DNA of 64,000 nucleotides from Cohnella thailandensis (GTDB lineage Bacteria; Bacillota; Bacilli; Paenibacillales; Paenibacillaceae). Within the stretch, counting starts at the first letter, position 1, and each line of letters opens with the position of its first letter. Location of the stretch: the NCBI RefSeq assembly GCF_014212135.1, contig NZ_JACJVQ010000024.1, positions 186,001-250,000 of the forward strand, in the 5' to 3' direction. Below are positions 44,944 to 53,327 of the stretch, piece after piece. Position numbers and translations under genes: made by a program. Under the pieces are notes generated by a model. The model had not been told where the DNA came from, made no database searches, and saw nothing but the letters and a program-made list of their open reading frames with translations.

Positions 44944-45947
44944 TGGCGCTCCTGTCCGGGGAAGACGAGGCCGGCAGGATCCGGACGGAATATCTGGGAC
45001 AGCCCGCCGTCCGGCTGGAGAACGGGAGCTGGATCGCTCTCGTCGTTCCCGGCTGGGGAGGGAGAGTCGTCTCCTTAAGGAACAAGGAAGCGCGGGAGAT
45101 CGAGCTCCTGCGCGTTCCGCCGTCGCTCGAAGCCTACGAGGCATCGCCGCTTCTGTACGGCATTCCCGTCTTGTTTCCTCCCAACCGAATCGAGAACGGG
45201 ACCTTCGTCTTCGGAGAGCGCACCTATCGGCTTGCGATCAACGATCCGTCGACGGGGAGCCATTCCCACGGATTCGTGCACGATAAGGAATGGACGGTCC
45301 TACAGGTAGAGAGTCGTGCCGGCACGGTCTCCCTGACGATGGAGTTCGATTCGTTCTTGCATCCGCAGGTGATGGAGCAGTTCCCTCACCGGTTCCTTCT
45401 GAAGATGAAGCTGACGCTGGAGGAATCCCGGGTAACGCAGACGATGGAGGTTCATAACGCGAGCTGGGCCGCTTTTCCTTGGGGGCTCGGGTATCACACG
45501 GCGTTCCGCTTCCCGTTCGGGGACTCCGCGTCGCTTCGTTCCTGCGAGCTTCAAGCGCCGGTCGGGCGTTCATGGAAGCTGGACGAGCGGTTCCTGCCGA
45601 CGGGGGAGCTTGCCGAGAATGCCCTTGGCGAATCGCTTCGCGGCGGGATGCCGATGGAAGGCGTCCTGCTGGACGACGTATTCGAGTCGTACGCAGGGGC
45701 TGCCAACGAGGCGGTTCTGACCGACCGGGAGGCGGGGCTCCGCTTGAGATACCGGGCGGACGAAGCGTTCGGGCACTGGGTGTTTCACAACGGCGACGGG
45801 CGGGGAGGCTTTCTCTGCCCGGAGCCGTACAGCTGCGTGACCAACGCCTTCAACTCTCCGCTGGATCCTTCCGTTACCGGCATGAAAGTGCTCGAGCCGG
45901 GGGAATCCTTCTCCTTGACCTGCTCCATCGAGGTTGAAAGGCTCTAA
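44943..45947 (+). CDS. aldose 1-epimerase family protein
   Basis: ATG 44943 shares one base with the preceding stop (TAATG). The 334-residue product has the galactose-mutarotase-like beta-sandwich: PGWGGRVVSLRNK near the start, GIPVLFPPNRIENGTF, the His pair in STGSHSHGFVHD and, late, the acidic EPYSCVTNAFNSP. The family interconverts alpha and beta anomers of hexoses in the cytoplasm or acts on hexose derivatives. It closes the second sugar operon and is followed by a strong terminator. Confidence 0.88.
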   Translation: MALLSGEDEAGRIRTEYLGQPAVRLENGSWIALVVPGWGGRVVSLRNKEAREIELLRVPPSLEAYEASPLLYGIPVLFPPNRIENGTFVFGERTYRLAINDPSTGSHSHGFVHDKEWTVLQVESRAGTVSLTMEFDSFLHPQVMEQFPHRFLLKMKLTLEESRVTQTMEVHNASWAAFPWGLGYHTAFRFPFGDSASLRSCELQAPVGRSWKLDERFLPTGELAENALGESLRGGMPMEGVLLDDVFESYAGAANEAVLTDREAGLRLRYRADEAFGHWVFHNGDGRGGFLCPEPYSCVTNAFNSPLDPSVTGMKVLEPGESFSLTCSIEVERL

Positions 45948-45957
45948 GCCGCAATAG

Positions 45958-45987
45958 AACGAGAGCAGGCGCTCGCCTGCTCTCGTT
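45958..45987. terminator. bidirectional terminator
   Basis: Perfect 13-bp stem AACGAGAGCAGGC / GCCTGCTCTCGTT at 45958-45970 and 45975-45987 between convergent genes, with GAGTTT following. Confidence 0.88.
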
Positions 45988-46004
45988 GAGTTTATAGGGA
46001 ACCG

Positions 46005-48983
46005 TCACAGATCGGCACCGCTCCTTCTCAAGGTGAAGAGATCCTTCAGCTCCTCCGTGGAGAGCTCGGTAATCCAGCCCTCGGAGGCGGAGATGACGTT
46101 GTCGCTCAGCTGCTGCTTGCTCTCCAGCATCTCGTCGATTCTTTCCTCCAGCGTGCCGAGGGCGATAAACTTGTGCACCTGCACGTCGCGGGTCTGTCCC
46201 ATCCGGTAAGCGCGGTCGGTCGCCTGATTCTCGACGGCGGGGTTCCACCACCGGTCGAAGTGGAAGACGTGATTGGCCGCGGTCAGGTTGAGGCCGACTC
46301 CCCCGGCTTTAAGGGACAGGATGAAGACGTTCGGCTGTTCCTCCGGAGGGAGAGTGCGCGATTGGAAGCTGTCGATCATCCGGTCGCGCGCCGTCTTCGA
46401 GGTGCTGCCGTTCAAGTAAAGGACGGGCTCGCCGAGCTCCTGGGCCAGAATCTTCTGCAGCATCTCGCCCATTCCGATGTATTGGGTGAAAATAATGCAG
46501 CGTTCCTCCTCCTCGCGAACCTCCTTGACCATAGCGAGAAGGCGCTCCAGCTTGGAAGAGCGGGAAGCGAGCAGTTCTACGTCAAGCGCCGGTTGGAGGG
46601 AGTCTTCCGTGTCGAGCAGCGGGAGGGACTCCTTCAGCAAGAGGACCGGATGATCGCACAGCTGCTTCAGCCGGGTAAGGGCGGACAGGATCGCTCCCTT
46701 GCGCTGAATGCCCTCCAGCTTCTTCATTTGCTCCATCAGCTCGTTGACGGTCTGCTCGTAAAGGGCGCTTTGCTCGCCCGTCAGATTTACGTAGGTCTTC
46801 ATCTCGTTCTTCTCGGGCAGATCCAGCTGGATGGCGGGATCCTTCTTCTTGCGCCTCAGCATGAACGGCTTGACCAGCTTCTGGAGATCGGCGGTGCGGC
46901 GGGCGTCCTTCTCCTTCTCGATGGGATTCGCGAAGCGCTCCTGGAAGCCCTTCGAGGTCCCGAGAAAACCGGGATTCATAAAGTCGTAGATCGACCACAG
47001 CTCGGACAACCGGTTCTCGATCGGGGTGCCGGTCAAGGCGACGCGGTGCTTAGCCGGGAAGCTGCGGACGGCGGCGGATTGCTTCGTCTGGGCGTTCTTG
47101 ATGTTCTGGGCTTCGTCCAGGCAAAGGGAGGCCCATTGGTACCCGCTCAGAAGCTCTTGATCGAGCGACGCCGTCGAGAAGGAGGTCAGGACGATATCCG
47201 TCTCGTTCGCCGCGGCGTAAAAGGCTTCGTCCTCCAGTCTTCTGCTGCCGTAGTGGAGCATGACCCTTAGCGAAGGGGCGAACTTGCCGACCTCCTTCTG
47301 CCAGTTGCCGAGAACGGAAGTCGGGCACACGATGAGGGAAGGAGCTTTGATTCCGGCGTTTTCTTTCCGATAGAGCAGGTAAGAGATCAGCTGCACCGTC
47401 TTCCCGAGGCCCATATCGTCGGCAAGGCAGGCTCCGAGCCCGAAGCTGCCGAGGAAGACGAGCCAGGAGAAGCCGTCCCGCTGATAGCCGCGAAGCTCGG
47501 CCCGAAGGCCGGCCGGAGCTTCGAGCTTGGGCCATTCCGATTGCTGGCTGAGCTGCCGGAACAAGCCGAGCAGCTGCTCGTTCAGCACGACCTCGAGCTC
47601 GAAGCGCTGCGCCTTCGCCTCGGCCGACTCGCCGGCTTCGGCGGCTTCGGCTTCGCCGCCGGCTTGCGCTTCCTCCGCTTGGGATAGCAGGTGGAGCTGC
47701 AGCACGTCCTGGAAGCTGAGGCCCTCGGAGCGATCCATTCCCTCCATCGCCCGGCTTATCTGGGCGAGCAACGCCGGATCCAGGGGAATCCACTGATCGC
47801 GGAAGCGGACCAGGCGTTCGCCGCGCGCGACGAGCTCCTTGAATTCGGCCTCGGACAGGTCGGCGTCCCCGATGGCCACGCGCCAATCGAAGTCGATGAT
47901 CGAGTCGAGACCGAACAGCGACCGGCCGGCGCGCCGCCCTTCCCCGCCTTCGCGAACCTGGGCGCGCAGGCGCGGCTTCTTCCGGCTGGCGGCTTCCCAC
48001 CACGCCGGAAGAAGCACGACCCAGCCGGCCTCGAGCAGGTTCCGGCTGTCGGTCGTCAGGAATTGCCAGGCCGCCTTATCGTCTAGAGGGGCGGCCAGCA
48101 CGTCCTCGCCGCGGGCGGAAATCCGCGGCAGCGGCAGGGTAGCCCGAAGCCGCTCCAGCCAGCTTGCGGAACGCTCCCTTACGAACGGCGTCCAGCTCTC
48201 CGGCCACGTGCCGTACGCTTCGCCGTTCTCCGATAGCTTGGCGCGGAAGACGGACGCTTCCTGCTGCTTGTCCTGCAGAACGAGCCGCAGCCGCCATTGC
48301 GTCTTGCCCTCCCACGGCTCGATCAGTTGAAGCGCCGGGCGGAAGGGAGCCGAATCCGCTCTCCATCCGATGGACAGGAGCCACGTCTCGGAGTCCATCC
48401 CCTTCGCGGAGCCGGCCCGGTTCGAGACGAACAGCGCCGGGAATTCCCGGCGCAGGTCGGCGTCCGACGCTTCCGTGCCGTAATGCCGCCGATAGACCGC
48501 GGCGGAGAACGCCGCGATCATTCCCTTCCGGAAGCCTTCGTCGCGGAATCGGTCCGCGAGCAGCGCTTGATCCTCGTCCTCCAGCGCGGATTCGTCCCAG
48601 GTCCACTCCAGCTCGCCCGCTTCGAACGCGTCCAGGCTGGGGGCATACTTCCTCTCTTCCAGACACCTCGCCAGAAGCGGGGCCAGCTCGATCAGGTCGG
48701 CGGCGTTCGCCTCCCACGCCCAGGAGATGTGCTTCGCGGCTTGGCTTCGATCCGCGAAGAAGGGGATGACCTGCTCGGCGGGCAGCAGCACCATCTCGAT
48801 CTCGCCCGCCGTCTGAACGGCGAGCTCCGTTCCGTATAAGGAAGGCTCATGCCAAGCAAAAAGCCGCTGCTTCAGCTGAAGTCCGGGAACGTAGCTGAAG
48901 CTGTCGTTCGATCCGTAGATCAGGGCGTCTCCGTATTCCGTCAGCATCAGATTTACTTTTATCGTGTCCATAAGCCTGGTCAT
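46005..48983 (-). CDS. SNF2-family DEAD/DEAH-box helicase
   Basis: Minus-strand ATG 48983 (MTRLMDTIKVN) overlaps the stop of the upstream SWIM gene in ATGA; the frame is open further upstream only as a shadow of that gene. The 992-residue protein has an N-terminal region of about 450 residues typical of bacterial SNF2 proteins, then the two RecA-like lobes: Walker A DDMGLGKT (Lys528), motif II LDEAQN (about 624), a TGTPIENR motif III, and C-terminal motifs GVGLNLTAANHV and ATDRAYRMGQTRDV. It is a DNA translocase or nucleoprotein remodeller. Pairing with a SWIM zinc-finger protein is common in Bacillales; the exact process is unknown. Confidence 0.93.
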   Translation of the reverse strand: MTRLMDTIKVNLMLTEYGDALIYGSNDSFSYVPGLQLKQRLFAWHEPSLYGTELAVQTAGEIEMVLLPAEQVIPFFADRSQAAKHISWAWEANAADLIELAPLLARCLEERKYAPSLDAFEAGELEWTWDESALEDEDQALLADRFRDEGFRKGMIAAFSAAVYRRHYGTEASDADLRREFPALFVSNRAGSAKGMDSETWLLSIGWRADSAPFRPALQLIEPWEGKTQWRLRLVLQDKQQEASVFRAKLSENGEAYGTWPESWTPFVRERSASWLERLRATLPLPRISARGEDVLAAPLDDKAAWQFLTTDSRNLLEAGWVVLLPAWWEAASRKKPRLRAQVREGGEGRRAGRSLFGLDSIIDFDWRVAIGDADLSEAEFKELVARGERLVRFRDQWIPLDPALLAQISRAMEGMDRSEGLSFQDVLQLHLLSQAEEAQAGGEAEAAEAGESAEAKAQRFELEVVLNEQLLGLFRQLSQQSEWPKLEAPAGLRAELRGYQRDGFSWLVFLGSFGLGACLADDMGLGKTVQLISYLLYRKENAGIKAPSLIVCPTSVLGNWQKEVGKFAPSLRVMLHYGSRRLEDEAFYAAANETDIVLTSFSTASLDQELLSGYQWASLCLDEAQNIKNAQTKQSAAVRSFPAKHRVALTGTPIENRLSELWSIYDFMNPGFLGTSKGFQERFANPIEKEKDARRTADLQKLVKPFMLRRKKKDPAIQLDLPEKNEMKTYVNLTGEQSALYEQTVNELMEQMKKLEGIQRKGAILSALTRLKQLCDHPVLLLKESLPLLDTEDSLQPALDVELLASRSSKLERLLAMVKEVREEEERCIIFTQYIGMGEMLQKILAQELGEPVLYLNGSTSKTARDRMIDSFQSRTLPPEEQPNVFILSLKAGGVGLNLTAANHVFHFDRWWNPAVENQATDRAYRMGQTRDVQVHKFIALGTLEERIDEMLESKQQLSDNVISASEGWITELSTEELKDLFTLRRSGADL

Positions 48984-50608
48984 GGGATGAGTTTTCCTCT
49001 CCTGAGTTCCTCCTGAAGCGCGCGAAGCCGGCTGTGCCGGAAAGTAAAGGAGGCGATAAACAGCTCCCATCGCTCTTCCTGCTTCAGCTTCTTGTACAGC
49101 TTGGCGGCGCGCTTGAGCAGCTTGACCGCCTGCTTGTAGCCGTGGCGGTTCTTCTGAAGGATGTAACGCTCGACCGCTTGATGATAGAAAGGAAGAAGCA
49201 GCTCCGGCGCTTCCTTCTCGATCGGCGCAAGCTCGCTGACGCGGAATTCGAGAGGGTCGCTTCCCATGCTGAGCTGGCAATCCATCCACTCCCGCCATTT
49301 TCCATGGTCGATCAGCTTCTGCTCGTACATTCGGCGGGTTCCAGGAAGCATGCCGACGAGCATCTCCCACATCTCCTCCTCGGCTTCGGGAAGCTTCTTC
49401 GCGGCCGTCTCCCAGAATCCGAAGTAATTGTCGAAGACGCCTTGCGTTCGGCTGCCCAGAAGGGGGCCGATGACTTTGAGCCAAAGAACCATCCGCTCCC
49501 ACTGCTCATGATGCTCCAGTTCGGCCGGGTAATAAAGCAGCTCGTAGTTCAGGTAACCCTCCAAAGCGGAAACCTGACGGAGCAGCACCCAAGCCTCTTG
49601 ATCCTCGCCCAGGTAGAAGTGCATGCGGGCGCGGGCCAGCAGCCATGGCGTTCTCTGCAGCGATTCTCCCAGCGCGTCTTGGGCTTCCTTAAGAGAGTCC
49701 AATTCCTCCCGAAGAAGAGCGGAGTCGGAGCCGAGATGCGGGCTGATCCAACTGGCCCAAAGCTCATAGTAGCAGGGTCCGTAGCAGAGCCTGTCCTTCG
49801 GACGCTCCTTAAGCATGTTGACGCGCAGATGCTCAAGCGATTGCTTCACCCGCGTCCATTGCTCCGGTTCTTCGTCCAGCGGCAGCTTCTTATCGAAGTA
49901 ATCGATGATAGACTTCTGCAGGTCGGAGGCCGCCAAATCCGTATTGTAAGGAAGATAAGAACCGAAATGATGCTCCGTCGACCGGTACGGATTCATCAGC
50001 TTCGCCAGCACGAACAGGCGGGCATGCAGCTGGTAGAGCATCTCCGTCGCGGGCGACAGCTCGGGCCTCGGATCGAGCACGGCGTTCAGGGAGCTGGCCG
50101 CGTATTGCGGATTGCGGTGCATGTTCTCGTAGGGCTGGACCGCCCGTTGGAACCACTCCTGCCACTCCTTCACGCTCATCTCGGGGATCCGCTGCGCCTC
50201 TTGCTCGACGGCGATTTGCTCTTCGCTTTTGCGGACGATCGAAAGCTTCGACGAGGCTTTTGCTTGCAGCGTCATCGCGGATCGGGCATTCACCAGCTCG
50301 TGCAGAGGCGCGTTATATTCGTCGGCGTAGTCGAGCAGCAGGGCGACCATGTGCTTGCAGCCTCCCTGTACGGGACAGGTGCATCGGCTGTTTCGCAAGT
50401 TGTCCAAAGTAAGAGCGACTTTATAGTCTTCGGCTCCGTGAACGATCGCTTGGATGAGGGCTTCGTCGTCCTGCTCATAGGCGCGAGAAACTTTCCCTTG
50501 TTTATAATATTGATAGCCGCGTTTAAGAGTCAGGTCGTCGAAAAACTCCGCGGCGCTCCGGACGAGCTTATGCCATTGTTGCTCGGTGATCGAATCGGAA
50601 GGTACCAT
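48980..50608 (-). CDS. SWIM zinc-finger protein
   Basis: Minus-strand ATG 50608 (MVPSDSITEQQ) follows TCAGGAGA at good spacing; ATG 50629 is an alternative. The 542-residue product has the SWIM zinc signature C76-x-C78-x5-C84-x-H86 (RCTCPVQGGCKH) in the N-terminal 100 residues, then a long alpha-helical region with TPR-like character (for example WLLARARMHFYLGEDQEA). SWIM domains bind DNA or protein, and this gene is translationally coupled to a SNF2 helicase, so the two products probably act as a complex in DNA metabolism. Confidence 0.9.
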   Translation of the reverse strand: MVPSDSITEQQWHKLVRSAAEFFDDLTLKRGYQYYKQGKVSRAYEQDDEALIQAIVHGAEDYKVALTLDNLRNSRCTCPVQGGCKHMVALLLDYADEYNAPLHELVNARSAMTLQAKASSKLSIVRKSEEQIAVEQEAQRIPEMSVKEWQEWFQRAVQPYENMHRNPQYAASSLNAVLDPRPELSPATEMLYQLHARLFVLAKLMNPYRSTEHHFGSYLPYNTDLAASDLQKSIIDYFDKKLPLDEEPEQWTRVKQSLEHLRVNMLKERPKDRLCYGPCYYELWASWISPHLGSDSALLREELDSLKEAQDALGESLQRTPWLLARARMHFYLGEDQEAWVLLRQVSALEGYLNYELLYYPAELEHHEQWERMVLWLKVIGPLLGSRTQGVFDNYFGFWETAAKKLPEAEEEMWEMLVGMLPGTRRMYEQKLIDHGKWREWMDCQLSMGSDPLEFRVSELAPIEKEAPELLLPFYHQAVERYILQKNRHGYKQAVKLLKRAAKLYKKLKQEERWELFIASFTFRHSRLRALQEELRRGKLIP

Positions 50609-50718
50609 CGTGCGTTCTCCTGATTTCATAGTGTTATCATTATATCATGTCTGGGCAGGAATCAATGGCAGTCGTTTGACGGGAAAAGGATCGGTTCGCG
50701 CAGAATGGATTTTTGGGG

Positions 50719-50750
50719 TTGACTCTGCCATTGATGTCAGGGTGTATCGT
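50719..50750 (+). promoter_or_regulatory. MerR-type promoter with an over-long spacer
   Basis: The -35 TTGACT (50719-50724) and -10 TATCGT (50745-50750) are about 20 bp apart, longer than the usual 17. Between them lies the near-dyad ACTCTG...CAGGGT. This is the layout of MerR-controlled promoters, in which the regulator untwists the spacer, and it fits autoregulation of the gene starting at 50781. Confidence 0.6.
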
Positions 50751-50780
50751 AGAATTATCAGAAGGGAAGGGGGTGCCGTC

Positions 50781-51176
50781 ATGAGAATAGGGGAGCTGTC
50801 CAAGGCGACCGGAGCGAGCATTCGATCGCTAAGGTATTACGAGCAGAAAGGGCTGCTGACGGCCTCGCGCCAGGTCGGCAGCGGATATCGCGAGTACCAT
50901 GCGCTGGCTGTCGAGCAGGTGAATACCATCAAGCTGTATTTGTCGCTGGGCCTCAGCACGGAGCAGATCGCGGGGTTCCTGCACTGCGTGATGAAGAGCA
51001 AGGAGGCGTTCTGCGCCGAGATTATGCCCGTATACGAGCAGAAGCTTGCCGAGATCGAAGAGCAGCTCGCCCTGCTCGGCGCCATCCGCTCCAATCTGAT
51101 CGAACGAATCGCGTCGATTCGCGAAGAACAGAAGGAGGGCGTAAAGCATGTCGCTCACGGTATTGAACCAAACTGA
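50781..51176 (+). CDS. MerR-family transcriptional regulator
   Basis: ATG 50781 (MRIGELSKATGAS) follows AAGGGGGTG. The 131-residue product has the MerR winged helix (RIGELSKATGASIRSLRYYEQ, then GYREY) and a dimerisation helix (about 80-125). Two Cys, at HCVMKSKEAFC (about residues 71 and 81), could form a redox- or metal-sensing pair. The thioredoxin gene overlaps its 3' end by 29 bp, so a thiol-stress signal is plausible. A MerR-type promoter with long spacer lies upstream. Confidence 0.88.
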   Translation: MRIGELSKATGASIRSLRYYEQKGLLTASRQVGSGYREYHALAVEQVNTIKLYLSLGLSTEQIAGFLHCVMKSKEAFCAEIMPVYEQKLAEIEEQLALLGAIRSNLIERIASIREEQKEGVKHVAHGIEPN

Positions 51177-51471
51177 GGATCTAAAAGCGGTGGCTTCTTC
51201 CGGCATAACGATAGTAGAGTTCGGAGCCGTATGGTGCCCGCCGTGCAAGGTGCTGCTGCCTCTGCTGGAGGAGCTGTCCGAGGAGTACGGGGACGCGGCC
51301 AGCTTCGCCAAGGTCGACTGCGACGACTCGCCGGATCTGGCGTCGAGCTTCGGCGTCATGAGCATGCCGACCGTCGTATTCTTTAAGAATGGAGAGCCGA
51401 CCGACAAGCTCGTCGGCCTGCGCCCGAAGCAGGCGTACCGGGAGGTCATCGACCGGCTGGCTCGGGCTTAA
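51148..51471 (+). CDS. thioredoxin
   Basis: ATG 51148 lies inside the MerR gene after GAAGGAGGG. The 107-residue product is a complete thioredoxin fold with active site WCPPC (Cys30, Cys33) in place of the classical WCGPC. The cis-Pro is in SMPTVVFF and a conserved Asp in VDCDDSPDL. The CPPC variant can shift the redox potential. It reduces protein disulfides in the cytoplasm. Co-transcription with the MerR regulator suggests an inducible second thioredoxin rather than the housekeeping one. The transcript appears to continue through the 52-bp repeat array to a terminator at 51901. Confidence 0.92.
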   Translation: MSLTVLNQTEDLKAVASSGITIVEFGAVWCPPCKVLLPLLEELSEEYGDAASFAKVDCDDSPDLASSFGVMSMPTVVFFKNGEPTDKLVGLRPKQAYREVIDRLARA

Positions 51472-51485
51472 GCCTAATGGGCGGG

Positions 51486-51900
51486 GGAGATGTGCGGAAA
51501 ACCCGCACAACGAAGCCCGCGGACGGGCTAGAGCGAAGGAGATGTGCGGAAAACCCGCACAACGGAGCCCGCGGACGGGCTAGAGCGAAGGAGATGTGCG
51601 GAAAACCCGCACAACGGAGCCCGCGGACGGGCTAGAGCGAAGGAGATGTGCGGAAAACCCGCACAACGGAGCTCGCTGACGGGCTAAAGCGAAGGAGATG
51701 TGCGGAAAACCCGCACAACGGAGCCCGCGGACGGCTAGAGCGAAGGAGATGTGCGGAAAACCCGCACAACGGAGCCCGCGGACGGCCTAAAGCGGGGGAG
51801 ATGTGCGGAAAAACCGCACAACGGAGCCCGCGGACGGGCTAGAGCGAAGGAGATGTGCGGAAAACCGGCACAACGGAGCCCGCGGACGGGCTAAAGCGAG
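51486..51900 (+). repeat. eight tandem 52-bp units, each with two hairpins
   Basis: Units start at 51486, 51538, 51590, 51642, 51694, 51745, 51797 and 51849; a ninth, truncated one at 51901 is the terminator. Period is 52 bp (one unit 51). Each unit reads GGAGATGTGCGG, AAAACCCGCACAACGGAG, then CCCGCGGACGGGCTAGAGCG with few changes. It can fold into TGTGCGG-AAAAC-CCGCACA and AGCCCG-CGGA-CGGGCT. As 52 is not a multiple of 3, it is not coding. It fills the 477-bp gap between the thioredoxin and ParB-like genes. Confidence 0.95.
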
Positions 51901-51935
51901 GGAGATGTGCGGAAAAACCGCACATCTCCTTTTTG
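51901..51935 (+). terminator. terminator formed by the ninth repeat unit
   Basis: GGAGATGTGCGG (51901-51912) pairs perfectly with CCGCACATCTCC across AAAAA and runs into TTTTTG. The ascending arm is exactly the start of the repeat unit, so the array looks like an expansion of a terminator's left arm. Confidence 0.93.
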
Positions 51936-51948
51936 TCTGGCGCAGCGG

Positions 51949-53142
51949 CTATGACAGCCGAGTCCCGATCGCCGCGCGCACCTTGCGCCACTCGGCGAGC
52001 TGCTGCTCGAACTCGGCGATCAGCCGGTCGACGTCGTCGCCGAGGTTGGCGAGCTGGTCGTACCGCAGGCTGTCGAGGGCCGGCAGGTCGTCGCCTTCGA
52101 GAGCGGCCGCGGTCGGGAGCGTCCCAAGCAGGCGAGCGATCTCCTGCTCGACGAGGGCGACCGGCGACTGGCCGCGCTTCGCCGCAGCGCCGGAGCCCGA
52201 AGGCTCGCCCGCCGATTGCGCGGCGACTTGCGGAACCTCGGGCAGCGGCGCCAGAAGCGGGTCTGCCGCGGACGAGGCTGCGGCGGACGCGGAGTCCGCG
52301 CCTTGAGCCGTCGCCTCATCTGCATTCCGCCTCGCGGCCACCCCTTCCGCCTCCAGCTTAGCCGCTTCCTCCGCCTCCAGCCGGGCGGCTTCTTCCGCTT
52401 CCGCCCGCTCCTTCTCCCGCTTCGCGCGCTCCTTGCGGTTGTGCTCGAACGTAGACCATGTCTCCAGCAGCTCGTAGCCCGACTTGTAGAGCAGCTTGCT
52501 CTTCAAGCCGTCCGAAACGCCGGGGTCCTTGAACAGCTTCGCGATCCGCTTGATGTCGGGAACGGGGGTCTCGTCCCGCGCGAAGGTGAGCGCGAGCGTG
52601 TCGCGATACTCCATCGGCAGATCCTTCAGCGGCAGCAGCTGTTCCTCGGTCAGCTTGTCCTTGCGGATCTCGGAGCCGGCGACGATCAGCTTCTTGACGG
52701 CGTTCCCGAACTTCAGCAGCTCCAGCTTGTTCTTGATGTAATTCTCCGGCTTGCCCAGCTTGCCGGAGAGGAACTTGACCGAGCAGCTGAACCTCGGGTC
52801 GTTCAGCATCTTGTGGAACGCTTCCGCTTCCTCGATCGGAGAGAAGCCTTCGCGCGTCAGGTTCTCGGCGATCTGCTCCAGGTAAATTTCCGTCTCGTCC
52901 GTCACGGAAGAAACGATGCACGGAATCGTCGCGAGACCGAGCATCGTGCACGCCTTAAAACGGCGGTTTCCATAAATAATCTTGTAGCGTCCGTTAGGCG
53001 TCGTCCGGACCTTGATCGGGGAGAGCAGACCGAGCTCTCCGATGCTGTTCATCAGCTCCTGAAGAGCCTCGTCGTCGAACTGGTAACGGGGCTGTTCGGT
53101 ATCCTCGTCGATGAGGTCGATTCGTAAGTTTACGATGTCCAT
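51949..53142 (-). CDS. stand-alone ParB/Spo0J-like protein
   Basis: Minus-strand ATG 53142 follows CAGGAGACG. The 397-residue product has a ParB N-terminal domain (about 1-120) with PRYQF, then YGNRRFKACTMLG in the position of the nucleotide-binding GERR box and ENLTREGFSPIEEAEAF (box I-like). A helix-turn-helix region (about 120-160) follows, then a coiled coil rich in Glu/Ala/Arg (about 225-265) and an Ala/Pro/Ser-rich tail. No ParA gene is nearby, and the GERR to GNRR change may alter CTP binding. It may act as a nucleoid or regulatory factor rather than the chromosomal partition protein. Confidence 0.85.
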   Translation of the reverse strand: MDIVNLRIDLIDEDTEQPRYQFDDEALQELMNSIGELGLLSPIKVRTTPNGRYKIIYGNRRFKACTMLGLATIPCIVSSVTDETEIYLEQIAENLTREGFSPIEEAEAFHKMLNDPRFSCSVKFLSGKLGKPENYIKNKLELLKFGNAVKKLIVAGSEIRKDKLTEEQLLPLKDLPMEYRDTLALTFARDETPVPDIKRIAKLFKDPGVSDGLKSKLLYKSGYELLETWSTFEHNRKERAKREKERAEAEEAARLEAEEAAKLEAEGVAARRNADEATAQGADSASAAASSAADPLLAPLPEVPQVAAQSAGEPSGSGAAAKRGQSPVALVEQEIARLLGTLPTAAALEGDDLPALDSLRYDQLANLGDDVDRLIAEFEQQLAEWRKVRAAIGTRLS

Positions 53143-53327
53143 GGGGCAGCGTCTCCTGTTCCGGCAGCGCCAACCGGGCGCTCGCTCATCATTAACCCTA
53201 TAAATAAATTATAGCGTAATCCATTAACCCGTGAAAACATCTATCGAGCCGAATAGGAGTCCGCGCCGCTGCGCATACCAATGGAGTATTACTCATCCGA
53301 CAGATCAAAGGGAGTGCGAGCGCGACA

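Noticed and set aside
51486-51930. CRISPR array
   Set aside because: The whole 52-bp unit is conserved, with no variable spacers, no cas genes nearby, and hairpins instead of repeat-spacer alternation.
51648-52306. Plus-strand open frames through the repeat array into the ParB-like gene
   Set aside because: They translate the 52-bp repeat in changing frames and then run antisense to the ParB-like gene; the period is not a multiple of three.
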